Assembly (NCBI GenBank): GCA_963576735.1
Contig: OY755184.1
Span: 620,001-684,000, forward strand
DNA from: Bedellia somnulentella
Taxonomy: Eukaryota; Arthropoda; Insecta; Lepidoptera; Bedelliidae
Direction of reading: 5' to 3'
Length of the DNA: 64,000 nucleotides
Of the stretch, positions 29,443 through 41,733 are shown in pieces (within the stretch, counting starts at the first letter, position 1; each line of letters begins with the position of its first letter). The translations under genes and the position numbers were made by a program. The notes below the pieces were generated by a model. That model saw only the letters and a list, made by a program, of their open reading frames with translations. It was not told where the DNA came from and did no database searches.

Positions 29443-31641
29443 CTGCGGAGAAATAGTTGTAAGATTAAATGAGAGGTATGATGGCTTTGGGCGTTTATTT
29501 GGGTAAAACCTCCTTCATACAAACGCCTTCTTCAAAAATAAGCAAAGAAATAAATGATAACATACTTATATGAATCTAGTTGGAATATTGATTGAAGGAC
29601 TTTTGCCGTAATTAGATCATGTAATAATACTTTTCTAGACAAAATTATATGGTGTATCTATGTATCAATTGAATTGAGTTTCATATTATTATATTAAGAG
29701 GGATGTTTCAACATTGACACCATTATCTATTCCATTCCAAATATACTTATTGTTAGTATTGAACTTTTTCAGTTTCACTAAAATCAGGGCGAACTATTAT
29801 TACTGAATGAAGCACTTAAATCATTAAGCATTAATGATGAAGTGGCTTGGATCAGGGCTCTGTGCAGGATGTTTCCGGGCTACCACCAAAATTGTAATGG
29901 ACGTGAAAAAAGATGTGTGTTGACGAGTTTCTTACGGGTTCTTCTCTCAACAAAACACCTTCGGAATCCGAAGTAAAATTAGTATTAAGTTGAAATTTGA
30001 CGTTCAAAAAGCTAAGATTTTTACTTTGAAATAAATGATTATTATTTTTTTATTTTATAAATATTATAAGAAAGATATTGATATTGTAAGAAAGATAGAA
30101 AAAGGAATGTTGAGATGGTTTGGGCACATAGAGAGGATGGATGATTGAAAATTGGTAAAAGGGATCTATAGAGCTAGTGTGGATGGTAATGTTAGTAGAG
30201 GACGACCACGGAGAACACACTTGGACCAAATTGAGAGTGTGCTCAAAAAGGCTGGCGTCCGAAGTATGAAGAATAAAAGAGCATGTATGAAAAGATTGAT
30301 GGATGTAAACGAAGCTAGAGAGGTTTGTCAGGATCGTGCGAAGTGGCGATCAATAGTCTCTGCCTACCCCAATGGGAACTAATGGCGTGAGTATATGTAT
30401 GTATGTATGTGAATATTTAAAACAACATAGAATTTAGAATTTTATCCAGCGCCAACAGAAATAAAAGTTACTTTTCACAACGGTTATCAAGAGCGATTTA
30501 AAAGTATTTAAACCCAGAGCTTCCGAATAGTTGCTGTTTACTCGAAAACTACGCAATCAAAGTGAATGTATATTACACATCAATACTTCATACGTATGCT
30601 TAAGGCCACAAAACCCAAAAGCTGGAGCTTCAGAAACACAAAATTCTTCAGCCACTTTTGGAAATTAAGTAGGAAAAAGATTTGAATGTTTTTGGTCATG
30701 AAAACCTCATGTGGGGATTATTTCTAATAATTAAAGAATAAATAAAGAAAAGAAAAATTTCGACACAGACGGGAATCGAACCCGCGACCTCGGGTTTACG
30801 CCCCGTCGCGTCGTCGCTCTGCCAATTGAGCTACCGTGTCACCGTACCGTATGCCCGAGGTCGTGGGTTCGATTCCCGTCTGTGTCGATTTTTTTTTTCC
30901 TTTATTTATCCTTTAATTATTAGGAAAAAGATTGTAAAAGAATGATTTTGGTGAGGGTCTCCAACCGCATCGCCCAAAAACATGTTTTTTTACACAGTCA
31001 TAAAATAAGATACTTACGTCTTTATCCATGGCATCCAATAGCAGATCTTTCAGTTCGTTCAGGCAGTTGTTGATGCGAGCGCGGCGTTTCTTCTCCATTA
31101 TCGGTTTGTTAGTCTGAAAAAAATAGAGTTTTAGTTTTATAAAATAATCCTATTTCGTGTTTGCAAGTGACTAATAAAATCTTATTTTCTAAAAATAATT
31201 AATATCAGAGTTACTGTACTTAAATCTCAGAAAATAAAATTAAAGTAAAAATATGTTTATAAAAAAACTAAACACAACCAAAGTAATTAGAATGTTTCTG
31301 TTCATGAAAACCTCATGTGGGATTTTTTACTAACAAATAAAGGAAAGAAAATTTCGACACTAGCGGGGATCAAACGAAAGTATGTTTACAATTTTGTAAA
31401 ATATAATAATGGTTACCCAATATTTTTATTGATTACGAAATGAATCAAAATAATATTTTAAAAAGACCAATAATAAAAATATAAAACTTTTTCAATAACT
31501 TTCTTTATGAGATAAGAAAAACTTATTAGAATTTTAAATATTGTTTTAAAAAAATACCTTTCGCAGCTCCGCTTTCGACATCCCTTGATGTGGTTCCGAC
31601 ATAAATCCAGTTTGACTATCATCATCATCACTGCACGGCAT
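28318..31641 (-). CDS. dpn: Deadpan-like bHLH-Orange transcriptional repressor, complete
   Basis: Three exons (31641-31558, 31113-31018, 29442-28318) join in phase to 434 residues. The bHLH begins at about residue 29 with [20 protein letters not shown], including the proline in the basic region that marks the Hairy/E(spl)/Deadpan group. The Orange domain is at about 98-140 ([19 protein letters not shown]). The C-terminus is WRPW, the Groucho-binding tetrapeptide. The short first exon ending SKAELRK and the split right before TNKPIMEK favour Deadpan over Hairy. Deadpan is a nuclear repressor binding N-box/E-box-type sites; in flies it maintains neural stem cells and is a Notch target. Intron 2 (29443-31017) holds an RTE fragment, half of a long inverted repeat and a family C element. 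Confidence 0.85.
29545..30740. repeat. Long inverted repeat, arm A (in deadpan intron 2)
   Basis: Diverged reverse complement of 38990-39605. The matching parts are 29545-29820 and 30412-30740. Between them this arm carries about 590 bp absent from the other arm, including the RTE fragment. Confidence 0.85.
30080..30410 (+). pseudogene. RTE 3'-end fragment inserted in arm A
   Basis: Encodes the last about 105 residues of RTE ([18 protein letters not shown], then a TGA), ending GGCGTGAGTATATGTATG. It is 5'-truncated and out of use. Confidence 0.85.
30686..30925. repeat. Family C foldback with tRNA-like arms
   Basis: Both ends carry inverted copies of the tail and the tRNA 3' half (GACACAGACGGGAATCGAAC at 30762 against GTTCGATTCCCGTCTGTGTC at 30868), with a complete A-box region in the middle. 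The left edge has the CCTCATGTGGGGATTATT motif. Confidence 0.8.
30932..30985 (-). repeat. SINE-A fragment
   Basis: Central piece only (GGGTCTCCAACCGCATCGCC region), just downstream of the deadpan exon 2 donor. Confidence 0.65.
31018..31113 (-). CDS. dpn: deadpan exon 2 (basic region and helix 1)
   Basis: Acceptor TTTTTTTCAG precedes 31113 and donor GTAAGTA follows 31018. It is 32 codons, residues 29-60, phase 0 at both ends. Confidence 0.93.
31290..31376 (-). repeat. Family C fragment in deadpan intron 1
   Basis: CTGTTCATGAAAACCTCATG through AAATTTCGACACTAGCGGGG. It stops inside the tRNA-like part. Confidence 0.75.
31558..31641 (-). CDS. dpn: deadpan exon 1
   Basis: Start ATG at 31641-31639 and donor GTATTT after 31558. 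28 residues, [18 protein letters not shown] onward to SKAELRK. No upstream in-frame alternative is needed; the transcription start was not located. Confidence 0.88.
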
Positions 31642-32808
31642 TTTGCACTGAACTTACTAACACACAACACGACCTTCCTCCTCCACGACTAACCAAGTAA
31701 TGTGATAAAGCCACTATCATCTCACCACTTCGCATCACCCTATTGTCGCGAGGGCACAGGAAAAGTGTTGCTGTCTCTCTCACTCTCGTGCAAGTGAATG
31801 ATGGGAACTGTATCGGAATGTTTTGTTTTCGTGCCGTCTCGCTCTCGCTGCGAACCTGTGAATGGGTGTGGGTTCAATGGCTAATGAACGGATGAAGGTG
31901 GGTTAGGACACAGGAAGTGGACATTAGAGTTGACAGATTCTTGATTGAAAGTAGATCAATTTGTATTACTTTACTATTAAGTGTAGACAGAGAATTGTCT
32001 TTTAGATTCCGACTCAGACATCAGGTCCCATTGGGAAAGGAAGAGTATGATGATTATCATGTTATTATTATTATCATTTTTATATTTATTAAACTTATCA
32101 ATTATCTTCTTTTGTGTCATCATTTCGGACTGCCAACAGCTTTTTTGTAGTAGTTATTGGCTCTATACCTATATGTGTTTTGACCTGCTTATTTTTTTAT
32201 TAATTTATGCAAATTTAATTTTAAAGTATTTTATTTCGTCGTATTTTATAACATAACATAACATATATATATATCGTATTCATATATATATATATTTATC
32301 GTTTCGTCGTATTTTATTAAATAATAAAAGAGGGAGAGTTTTAATGTACTATGGATGGGCCTTAGCCTAAGCCACTTCTTGGAATTCATGTTCGAATATT
32401 TTATTTCACTTAAATGAAAAATGCACTTTCTCTTACTGTTGGGATTTTATGTATGTTGTATGTATGAAAAATGCACAAATCGTCGATATTTGACAACATA
32501 AAAATGACTTATTGTAAAAAAGTCTATAAACATCATGTTTATTAATCCCTCTGCCTACCCACCGCGAATAAGTTAGATCGCATCGATCTGCCGACTACTT
32601 CGAAATGGTATCGTTATAATAAAAGATAAGGTGAGTCTTTACATTCTAAAGTACCGCAAATACGTCGAACCCCTTTTTTTATAAACTGGATACTCAAGTT
32701 CAAAGCCCGTGAAGGGATGCTCATAAAGTATGCTATTTTTTGTGTTCGCGCCTTCGCCGGAGAAATGGTATACTTGATGTGCAAGGGTGGCCACGATTTC
32801 TCACGGTG

Positions 32809-32816
32809 TGTGGGAA
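32809..32816 (+). promoter_or_regulatory. Su(H)-type motif TGTGGGAA
   Basis: Matches the YGTGRGAA consensus for CSL/Su(H), 1.2 kb upstream of the deadpan start codon. Single short motif. Confidence 0.25.
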
Positions 32817-33462
32817 TTTCACGGAAAGGTGTAAGGGTTCTAGTTGCGTGTCGTTTTTTGTATGTCCTTTTAATACTCACCTAGTTTTGGTGTTGCCAAT
32901 TTTTTTGCTACAGTATTTTTTGCGTGTGAATTTGAGTAGGTTGTTTGATTGATTAACTTTTGATGATGTTAATTTTGAGTTTGTAAATATGTTGTGTTCT
33001 ATTAAAATTGTCTATAAAGTGCAAAGCAGAGTTTATAATTCTTTAGTTTATTACTTTACTATAAAACATTGTATTAGTTACAAGTATATATTTATTTTTA
33101 AGATAGTATCGTATTGTAGCAAATAAATACAAAAACATATAAAACTTTACTGAGTCATTCATTATTACTTGAAGCATGTTATAAATCCCGCGCTTACAAT
33201 ATAATATGATATGATACATTTTTACGAACAAATAAAAAAACATTTACCGATTTAATTTAATTTTTAAACCTAGCAATCTAAAAAACTATAACACGAATAA
33301 AGTATCAATAAGAAGTCAGCTTAAATAATAAGCATTCACCACCCTCCCCTAACTAAACACCGCTATGGAATCCAGGTGGGCAGTGAACTGACCTTTCCTC
33401 CCCTTCGCGCATTCCCATACACGGCACCGGGAATAAATATTTAATTACCATAAGAGGGTACT

Positions 33463-33470
33463 TTCCCACG
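33463..33470 (-). promoter_or_regulatory. Su(H)-type motif CGTGGGAA
   Basis: Consensus match in a GC-richer block, 85 bp from a CAGGTG E-box. Deadpan is a known Notch target in flies, so the position is plausible. Confidence 0.3.
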
Positions 33471-34127
33471 ACCTCCGTTCGAAAGCGTTCCTATACAACT
33501 ACTTTTGCTTTTTAACTTTCAACTCTATGCTAATTGGAATGAGGGCTACCCTACACTTTTTTTGTTTTAATAAATCTAAATTAAATTCTTGACTCTTATT
33601 TGTATTGGAATAAGGTTATTTTAAGGTTAAATATTAGTTTTGAATATTAAATATTGCGTGCTAATTTGAGTATGAGGTGACATATGTCAGTGGCTGATTT
33701 AAAAATTGGACCTCATTGGAGAATATAATGTATTTTTTTAATTAAATGATAATGACCTGGGAAAGTTTTGTGTGAGAGTCAGATGATGCGTCTGATAATA
33801 TTTTGTTTATTTAACACATTCAAGTACATTGTTAAATATTAATAAGTTATATACATAGACATTATAATAACACACAATTTAACATAAAATTTCGTCACCT
33901 AATTACCAAATATCACCTAAAGGTACTTTTGTAATGTAAACTGTTGTTATTTTGGTTATAGCTGGTGTAAAAATAAATATTTTCATTTTCATATAATAGT
34001 AGCTCACTGTATAACGATCAACGTTAACAAACCCGAAAATACAGTGAATCATTTATAATTTGACTATTGATAATAAATAATAAAAGGTAAATGTTTGATC
34101 ATATTAAAATCTACAAACATACAAAAC

Positions 34128-34248
34128 ACTCTCGCCATTATTTTCCATTGGGTTAGGCAGAGACTATCGATCGCCACTTTGTACGATCCTGCCAAACCTA
34201 TATAGCTTCGTTTACACCCTTCAATCATTTCATAAACGCTCTTTCAAT
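34128..34248 (-). pseudogene. RTE 3'-end fragment
   Basis: About 115 bp of diverged RTE 3' end (GGCAGAGACTATCGATCGCC on the plus strand). Confidence 0.75.
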
Positions 34249-34371
34249 TAAAAGGAAAATAGCTAAGCAAAAGCCTATCAGCAAATACAGTTTGGTGTAC
34301 CTCAAGGGTTCGTACGTACGTCTGCTTATATTATTCTGACTGAACCAAACGTGTTGGTTATCAAATACATA

Positions 34372-34618
34372 GACATACATACATATACTCACGGCTATAA
34401 ATCCCTTAACGGGGAAGCCAGACATTTGGAATGAGAAATTCCTCAGCCACTTTTGGAAGTTGATTGGGGAAAAGATGGTAATAATAAATGTTTTTGGTGA
34501 CGGGTCTCCAACCATATCGCCCAAAAACCACTTAAAAAGCCCCTATACCCTTAGTCGCCTCTTACGATCACCCACGGGTAGAAATGGGGTAGTGTTATTG
34601 TAAGCCGACACTACACGG
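34372..34618 (-). repeat. SINE-A copy, GATCGTAAGAGG subtype
   Basis: Full length, ending CGACACTACACGGC. Confidence 0.9.
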
Positions 34619-34734
34619 CTAATTATCAAATACCTACTTAGTAATGGCAATATGATATTCTGAATATCCCCAAGCACATATAAATGATATTTAAAGCGAA
34701 AGAAACGTATAATTTCCGTAGACGCAAAATAAGT

Positions 34735-34872
34735 AAAGCTTGTTGAAAATGGGTCCCAAACCGCATCGCAAAAAAATACCTAAAAGCCCAGTATCTTTAA
34801 TCGCCTCTTACAGACACCCGCAGCCCGCAGTTATAAATAGGCTAGTGCTATTCTAAACCGACACTACACAGC
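34735..34872 (-). repeat. SINE-A copy, 5' half only
   Basis: Diverged copy lacking the 3' half and tail. Confidence 0.7.
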
Positions 34873-35009
34873 TTAACTGTAAATTACATATTGCCAAATT
34901 GGCTGGTTCAGCATTATGCCTCAAGATCAAAATAGATAACAAAAAGTGTATCGTAAAATCGACAGATATATTTTTTTATACTTGTAAAATCGCTTCATCA
35001 AACCCATAA

Positions 35010-35280
35010 CATACATACATACATATACTCACGGCTATATTTCCCTAGAAGGGGTAACCAGAGCTAAGGAATTGTAAATTCATCAGCCACTTTTGGAAGT
35101 TGAGTGAGGAAAAGATGGTAAAAATAAAGGTTTTTGGTGATGGGTCTCCAACCGCATCACCCAAAAATCCATTAAAAAGCCCTAATACCCTTAGTCGCCT
35201 CTTACGACACCCGTGAGTAGAAAGGGGTAGCGACATTCTAAGCCGGCACTACACGGCATCTAAGCCGGCACTACACAGCA
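35010..35280 (-). repeat. SINE-A copy with doubled 5' end
   Basis: GTAGCGACATTC subtype. The terminal CTAAGCCGGCACTACAC is present twice (35238 and 35262), as in the copy at 16825. Confidence 0.9.
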
Positions 35281-36558
35281 TACCCATAACATAAATTACA
35301 AAATCTCAGTTTTCTTCAAATGGTATAAAAGCTAAGTTCACACGTTACCTGTCCTTGGTGGAAGATATATTGTTTTTTACAAATCCGAGGCGAACCGGTA
35401 AGGAGCAAGGGCGTGGGATTCCTTCAGATTAACGGGATCGCTTCCTTCCTGTTGCGAGAGCGAGGGTTTGCTTAATTTATTACCATAAAAACATGTTTAG
35501 GGATCTTGAATCAGTGAGAGTTGAGACGGTCAGTGGGTAAGAGTTCGAATTGATTTTTTTTCATATTTCGTGCGTACGGGACATGCAACGGTAACTTTTT
35601 GTTTAATGCTTTTACTTTTTTCATGCTTCCATCATTGAGTAACAAATAGGTCGATTGAAGTTAAAATTTGTTAATAGAACTTTTTAGCATGTACCTTTTT
35701 ATGTTTTTAAACCTTTGTTATAAAACTTGATTCTAAAGCACGTAATGTAATGTAAATGTGTGTAAGCACGTACTGACATTCAGTTGATTCAGAGTTCTTA
35801 AACTGACTACCCTTCATATGAATATATGCAATGGAGTCGCGTATACAAGTTAGTTCCCTAACACAAAGTACTTTTCACTTACTTGTCTCCGAACAACAAA
35901 GTTTAAAACATATTCTTAATAAAGAACCTTCTTTTTTACCATAAGATTGTTATGTGAATCATTTTGATTCTATCCGGAAACACCAATAAATCAGACAGGT
36001 CATCTTTAAAAAATTAAATTCAGATCATCATAACATAATGGTTGAGGAGGGATAAGTGTCTAAAGTCTCCACAGACTAACAGACAGGTGCACAATGAACC
36101 GAGATTATTAAAAGAAATAAAAACTGTGTATCCGGGGCGCGTCCGGTTGTGGCTTCCGGGTCGGGATGGCGGGAAAAAATGGTCTTTCATTGAAAGAGCG
36201 ACCTCATTTCAGTTTGATAAACTTTTTATGAGGTTTAAGAGTAAATGATATTTTATTGATGATGAGGTAATGATTTACTCAATGTAAATGTAGAGGGTTT
36301 TTGTAATACCATAATTATTGGTTGCATGTATTGCGATGTTATGTATTAAAGCAAAATCCAGACTTGGTTTAATTTGTAATACAAACAGCATGTAACGACC
36401 CATTGTGTGCCTGGACAGTGTGCCCATGTGATGTTATATAAGGCTAGGCGGGGGCAAGCCTATCATCGCTTTGTACAGTACAGATGGATCCACTATTTCG
36501 TTTCACTTCAATAAATTGATCAATATATGATCAATAAAAGAAAAAAATATTTTCTCAT
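35281..36558. other. deadpan far-upstream DNA
   Basis: No gene. Two patches of mixed composition (35390-35560; 36050-36240 with CAGGTG at 36084-36089 and GGGGCGCGTCCGG) stand out from the AT-rich background. A diverged SINE-B piece lies at about 36390-36500. Confidence 0.35.
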
Positions 36559-36559
36559 T

Positions 36560-36655
36560 GTTTTCCATCAACTTCCAATTGTAGCTAAGAAGCTTTTTAT
36601 CTCTGAAGCTCTGGCTACCCCTATTTGGGATTTATAGCCGTGAGTATATGTTTAT
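36560..36655 (+). repeat. SINE-A 3' half
   Basis: TTTCCATCAACTTCCAATTG through TAGCCGTGAGTATATG. 5'-truncated, diverged. Confidence 0.75.
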
Positions 36656-37296
36656 ATGTTTGTACCAAAAATATAACTCATTGAATCCATGATTTTAACA
36701 TTTGAAGCCGAGTTTTTTCCTATTACGCTATCGGGCTTCAGAGAAGCGGCAATGAAATTATGAAAATGAAGTAAAATCTCAAGCAGAATCTTTTAAGCAA
36801 ATATCTAAGTAAAACCTACGCTACATACGCAATTGAATTAATGAAGGAAAAACTACGTCGCGCCTTACAATCACTTACATTACAAAAAAAAACATTTAAA
36901 TGTTGTTTTTAATCTTCTCTCCTCATAATATAAATTGAAATGCATTTTTTAATAAGAAACATAGTTTCCGACTGTATCCAAATTTATCATTTTTAATAAA
37001 GTTTTTAGTTTCTTGTTCTATAATTATATTTACAAAGAAGAAACTTTATAAGTATTATATTATCTGTGGTACTACTTAAAATTTTGCGATACATAATTTG
37101 TTTGGAAAAAAGGTAACCGTCGTCGCTCGTTACCTTTCTACGTTCTAAAAGTTCATACAGATCTCTTTCTAATAGTTCTCGAGTGTCCTTATGAAAATAG
37201 CATTGATCAAGAATGAAATGATAACGACAAAGTTTTAGTAAATGAATGAGAACCGTCACAGATACAAAATGATGTATAAACCTTCCGGGCGCGACT

Positions 37297-37304
37297 TTCC
37301 CACG
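37297..37304 (-). promoter_or_regulatory. Su(H)-type motif CGTGGGAA
   Basis: Lies in the GC-rich patch, 10 bp from a CAGGTG E-box at 37314-37319. Confidence 0.3.
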
Positions 37305-38031
37305 GGCGCGCGACAGGTGTGCAATGACAAACAACGTGCAGGATACAAAATATACTCTATTTTTTACATTATAAAGTCCATATTGCAGTATCCCGTTTTG
37401 TAGATATGTTATTGAACTATGGGAATTTAGTTTTGTAGAGCATCAAGGAATATGTAGATAACGTGATAGTTCGTCTTTTGAATGGATATTTGATATACTA
37501 TTTGAGAGAGTAATGGAATTTTGGTATTTTTGTTCCTTTTGTATTTTTCTTGTACCCTTTTCTTTTTCATTCGATCTATGGTGTTTTATAAACATAGTTT
37601 TCTGGTCAAATGTCCCTGAAGAATAAGCAACAGTTTTTTTAACTACACCTAGGATGGTCAAGCACAACAATAGAAGTGATCTAAAAAACTAGGTTTTTTA
37701 TATCATGAATTTAAAAAAGCAAATTAGTTTAAATATTTATTTGACTTTATAGAATCAATCTTTTTGATATTGAAAGAAAGACTTCTATTCGCCAATTATG
37801 GCCCAAAAATATTTTAAAGAGTTTTTTTTATACAAAAGTAAATTTAAAACTAACACGTTAATAAAAATTAAAAAAATAAAATAAGTTAACAGAAATATTA
37901 CTAATCAAAGATATCTTATAAGTATGTAACCATCCCTTCAGCCCTAGAAGTATAATTTTGGCAAAGGCAAGGTGTAAGTCCTACGTCTAATCCCACCCCC
38001 GAACAAAGGCGCGCACACAAAGGAGGTCGTG

Positions 38032-38039
38032 TGTGGGAA
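38032..38039 (+). promoter_or_regulatory. Su(H)-type motif TGTGGGAA
   Basis: Consensus match in a GC-rich patch that also contains CACGCG, a Hairy/Deadpan-type class C site. Confidence 0.25.
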
Positions 38040-38989
38040 GTGGCGGCGCGGGATCTTCTCAGACACGCGACTTCTTGGGGTTAGCGCCGTTTTGCGGTTT
38101 TGTGGAACAGATTTGTTCGTCAAATTGAGTCTTCATTTGCAAATCAGAATACCTATGTAACTTTAAGTGTGAAACACTGATTGAAAGCAGAATAAAAAAA
38201 TAAATATAAATGCTAAAACTTTCGTAACTAAGTGATCCGTTCAAGTTTGCCCAAAGTACAATCATAGTGTATGAGATACTATCGCGACTTAGATTTAAAA
38301 GTTGGGTGAATCTCCAGAGAATATTTATTTTGATCTTTTAAAACCTTATGCATGTTAAGGGGGTAAGATTTTCAATCAAGAGAGTCACTCCAAACAACAT
38401 GTGTCATGTTTTTGCTTAAAATGTTGTTGAGAATAATGTCAAATTGTGAGAATAAAGATTTTTACCAATAGCACAATGATGGTTTTTCTACCCAACAACA
38501 TATATTCTCTCTTTTTTAAGGTTTCGTAGCCGAACGGCAAAAAACAGAAACACATTAAATAACCTTATCTCTCCTTGTGTCACAGCAATTTATTTCCGAA
38601 ACTATTGAAAATACGTGGTTGAAAACTAATACGTAGATGTAAACCGTGAACTGCTATAAGGCACGGGCTCAATTAAAAAAATATATTTGAAAACGGGGGG
38701 CTCAAATAAAATAAAACATTTTACTTGTACATGTGGGGTATTTTTGAATAGGTCTTCTAAATGACATTGAGGTGTCTTAAACAATATTTGTTAAAAATCA
38801 ATAATAAATAAATGTTATTAGCTCTCAAAGTGGTTAAATTTGTTTCCCTCCCTCAAAGTTGTTAAATAACAGCGATTTGATCAAAGTTTATTCAACTGTT
38901 TTTGAGATATATCAAATTTTGTACAACCGCAACAAATGTAAACTAGTTTTTCATACAAACACTATGAAAAATAAAGATAAGTTTGCGTT

Positions 38990-39605
38990 TAGATTCCTTT
39001 TCTTTATTTATTCTTTAATTATTAGAAATAATCCCCACATGAGGTTTTCATGACCAAAAACATTCAAATCTTTTTCCTACTTAATTTCCAAAAGTGGCTG
39101 AAGAATTTTGTGTTTCTGAAGCTCCAGCTACCCTTTTTAGGGTTTTGTGGCCTTAAGCATACGTATGAAGTATTAATGTGTAATATTCATTAACTTTGAT
39201 TGCGTAGTTTTCGAGTAAACAGCAACTATTCGGAAGCTCTGTTTTAACTACTTTTAAATCGCTCTTGATAACAGTTGTGAAAAGTAACTTTTTTCTCTGT
39301 TGTACACTGGTTAAAAGGACTAAATTCTATATTGGTCTAAATATTAAAGTGTTTCATTCAGTTATGAAATGTTCGCTCTGAGTTAAATAGAATTAAAAAA
39401 AGTCAAAAAAGTATATTTAGAATGGAATGGCTAATGGTGTTAATATTGTAACATCCCTATTAATATAATATGAACCTCAATTGTTACATAGAAACACCGT
39501 ATAATTTTGTCTAGATAAGAATTATTACATGATCTAATTACGGCAAAAGTCCTTCAATCAATATTCCAACTAGATTCATAATATTCATATTAGTATGTTA
39601 TCATT
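38990..39605. repeat. Long inverted repeat, arm B
   Basis: Reverse complement of the deadpan-intron arm at 29545-30740. It carries the same family C end (CCCCACATGAGG at about 39032) and a SINE-A scrap (about 39085-39165) at the same relative positions. Confidence 0.85.
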
Positions 39606-39936
39606 TAGCCCTCTCCATTGCCCTTTGGGTGACTCGGATCCTTCGGATGAGGTCCATTGTAAAGGCCATGTCTCTGTGCCGTAATAATTGCTGGCAACAC
39701 ACTTCGATGAAACACCTTTGTCTTAAGACTCTGAGGAATTTTGGACAAGAAGATATAGCGCAGCTTCCCGAACGCTGCCCTGCCAAGCTGGATTCGACGG
39801 TTGACCTCATTCTGGACCTCGTTTTCCCCAGGTATAGGAATTGGTCAACAACAACGAGTGTAGAGTCTTTAAGTTCAACAGAAGTGGGTACGACATGACT
39901 ATTTGGCATGATTTTCGTCTTGTCCATATTCATTTT
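39606..39936 (-). pseudogene. Second RTE-like LINE family, RT fragment, part 1
   Basis: Minus-strand frame with KMNMDKTKIM, a VVDQFLYLG box and MDLIRRIRVTQRAMERA, the post-YADD part of an endonuclease-RT LINE different from the 2796 RTE. It is interrupted by frameshifts and by a SINE-A at 39947. Confidence 0.75.
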
Positions 39937-39946
39937 AAGACCTACA

Positions 39947-40187
39947 TTCATACATATACTCACGGCTATAATTCCCTAGAAGGGGTAGCCAGAGCCAAGG
40001 AATTATAAATTCCTCAGCCACTTTTGGAAGTTGAGTGGGGAAAAGGCGGTAAAATAAAGGTTTTTGGTGATGGGTCTCCAACCGCATCGCCCAAAAATTC
40101 AATAAAAAGCCCCGATACCCTAAGTCGCCTCTTACGACACCCGTGGGTAGAAAGGGGTAGCGACATTCTAAGCCGGCACTACACGGC
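39947..40187 (-). repeat. SINE-A copy inserted in a LINE, 10-bp target duplication
   Basis: Flanked by AAGACCTACA at 39937-39946 and 40188-40197. The LINE reads through once the copy is removed, which fixes both ends of SINE-A: the GCCGTGTAGTG head and the (ATGT)n tail. Confidence 0.95.
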
Positions 40188-40197
40188 AAGACCTACA

Positions 40198-40745
40198 CTC
40201 TCACATACTTTAGTAGGATTTTTGAGGATTTTGTTTAGATCTTCCGTGGTTTCAGCCATAACTATAATGTCATCAGAAAATCAAAGATGCCTGATTTACT
40301 CGCCATTATGTTTCGACATCTCCTTGTCTTACTTCTCGCACCAACTACCTATATAGGATTAGAGCTCTGGACTTGGATTCAGACCAGTATTGTGGTGTTT
40401 TTATACAAACACTTGGGTACCTCGATGTATCTTTAGTCAATATGGCACCTCTGTAAACATTCAAGCGTACTCGATCTTTTCATCGTATCAAAAGCTTTTT
40501 CATAGTTCACAAACTCCAGGGACAGAGGAAATTTACTTTTCGGTCTTCAGTATAATCTGACGTACGGTGTGATCGTAAGTTTATTATTCCAACGCCTTTT
40601 CGGAAACCGGTATTTTCGGGAGGATGAAAGCCGCTAACCTACGAGACAGACGATTCGTGATTACTCTGGAAAATGGTTTATAGACATGGCTTAGAAGCGA
40701 AATAGACCATATTAGTCTTCACTATCTCCACATAAGGCTTGAGGA
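40198..40745 (-). pseudogene. Second RTE-like LINE family, RT fragment, part 2
   Basis: Upstream RT sequence on the minus strand, badly decayed. It continues the same LINE as 39606-39936 across the SINE-A. Confidence 0.6.
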
Positions 40746-41483
40746 ATATAATAAGTATGTATGTAGTATTTACTTGTAAGTGTTTTTGGCGTATATATTT
40801 GTTATTTTTGAATTTAATCACCATAACTTAAAATTATAAACAAGAAAATTGTGTAGGTACCTATATATTGATTTGGTAAGGTTTAAGCATAGATTTTTGA
40901 TTCATCATATTGTTAAACAACTACCTCGGATTACCTGTAATTTATTGATGTTTTCATTCAAAGGTTGTCGGGAAGAGATCACTTTTAGTGATAAGACTGC
41001 TAATTGTACTTTTGTAATTGAATTCGTGTGTTTCCTTTTTTTGAGGTGTAATGAAGTTGTTTCTATTCTAGTCTATAAGGCTTTGTATTAGCTTTTTTGT
41101 ATATTGCATAAGCAGTTTCAAGTTTAATTGGGAGTTGAAATTGTGTATATTGTACTTACTGAATAGAGTTGTGTACGTATTGTTCTTGGCTTTGAATCTC
41201 AAATACCAATTTTTACGCCTTATTGCAAATAACTCATTTGGGTGAATTTTTGATCATTTCCAATTATCCTTCCCAAACGGGGTGGAAATTTGACTGAGGC
41301 TGAGGGAGACTCCCAAAATTGACTGAGGAATCTCAAATGCTTCGGCGATAACTTAGCGGAATTATCGTTTGCTGATAAACTCGCTCTTCACGGCTTGGAG
41401 GCTTTTCTAAAGCCAATTCGCTAATCCTTTTAAAATTATCAAATATTTCAAATGATTGGGCGTCTTGTCATTGGAAAATTATC
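40746..41483. other. Intergenic DNA, nothing recognised
   Basis: AT-rich, no coding or repeat signature. Confidence 0.4.
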
Positions 41484-41733
41484 TTACATACTTATACTCA
41501 CGGCTATAAGTCCCTAGAACGGGTAGCCAGAGCTAAGGAATTAGAAATTCCTCAGCCACTTTTGGAAAGTTGAGTAGGAAAAAGATGGTAAAATAAAGGT
41601 TGTTTGTGATAAGTTTCGCATCTGTACCGCATCGCCCAAAAATCCCTTAAAGGCCCAAATACCGTTAGTCGCCTCTTACGTACACCGACCGGAAGAAATG
41701 GGGTAGTGCTATTCTACGCCGACACTATACAGG
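41484..41733 (-). repeat. SINE-A copy
   Basis: Near full length with a small insertion before the GTACCGCATCGCC block. Confidence 0.88.

Larger units (their letters stand above)
31642..34127. other. deadpan upstream region
   Basis: About 2.5 kb without genes. AT microsatellite at 32258-32300. A less AT-rich block at about 33340-33490 contains CAGGTG (33373-33378) and a CGTGGGAA match. Candidate regulatory DNA. Confidence 0.4.
36656..38989. other. deadpan far-upstream DNA, no gene seen
   Basis: AT-rich except for about 37265-37330 (CCGGGCGCGACTTTCCCACG and CAGGTG at 37314-37319) and 37975-38100 (TGTGGGAA at 38032-38039, ACACGCGAC near 38075). These blocks are candidate regulatory DNA by composition only. 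Confidence 0.35.
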
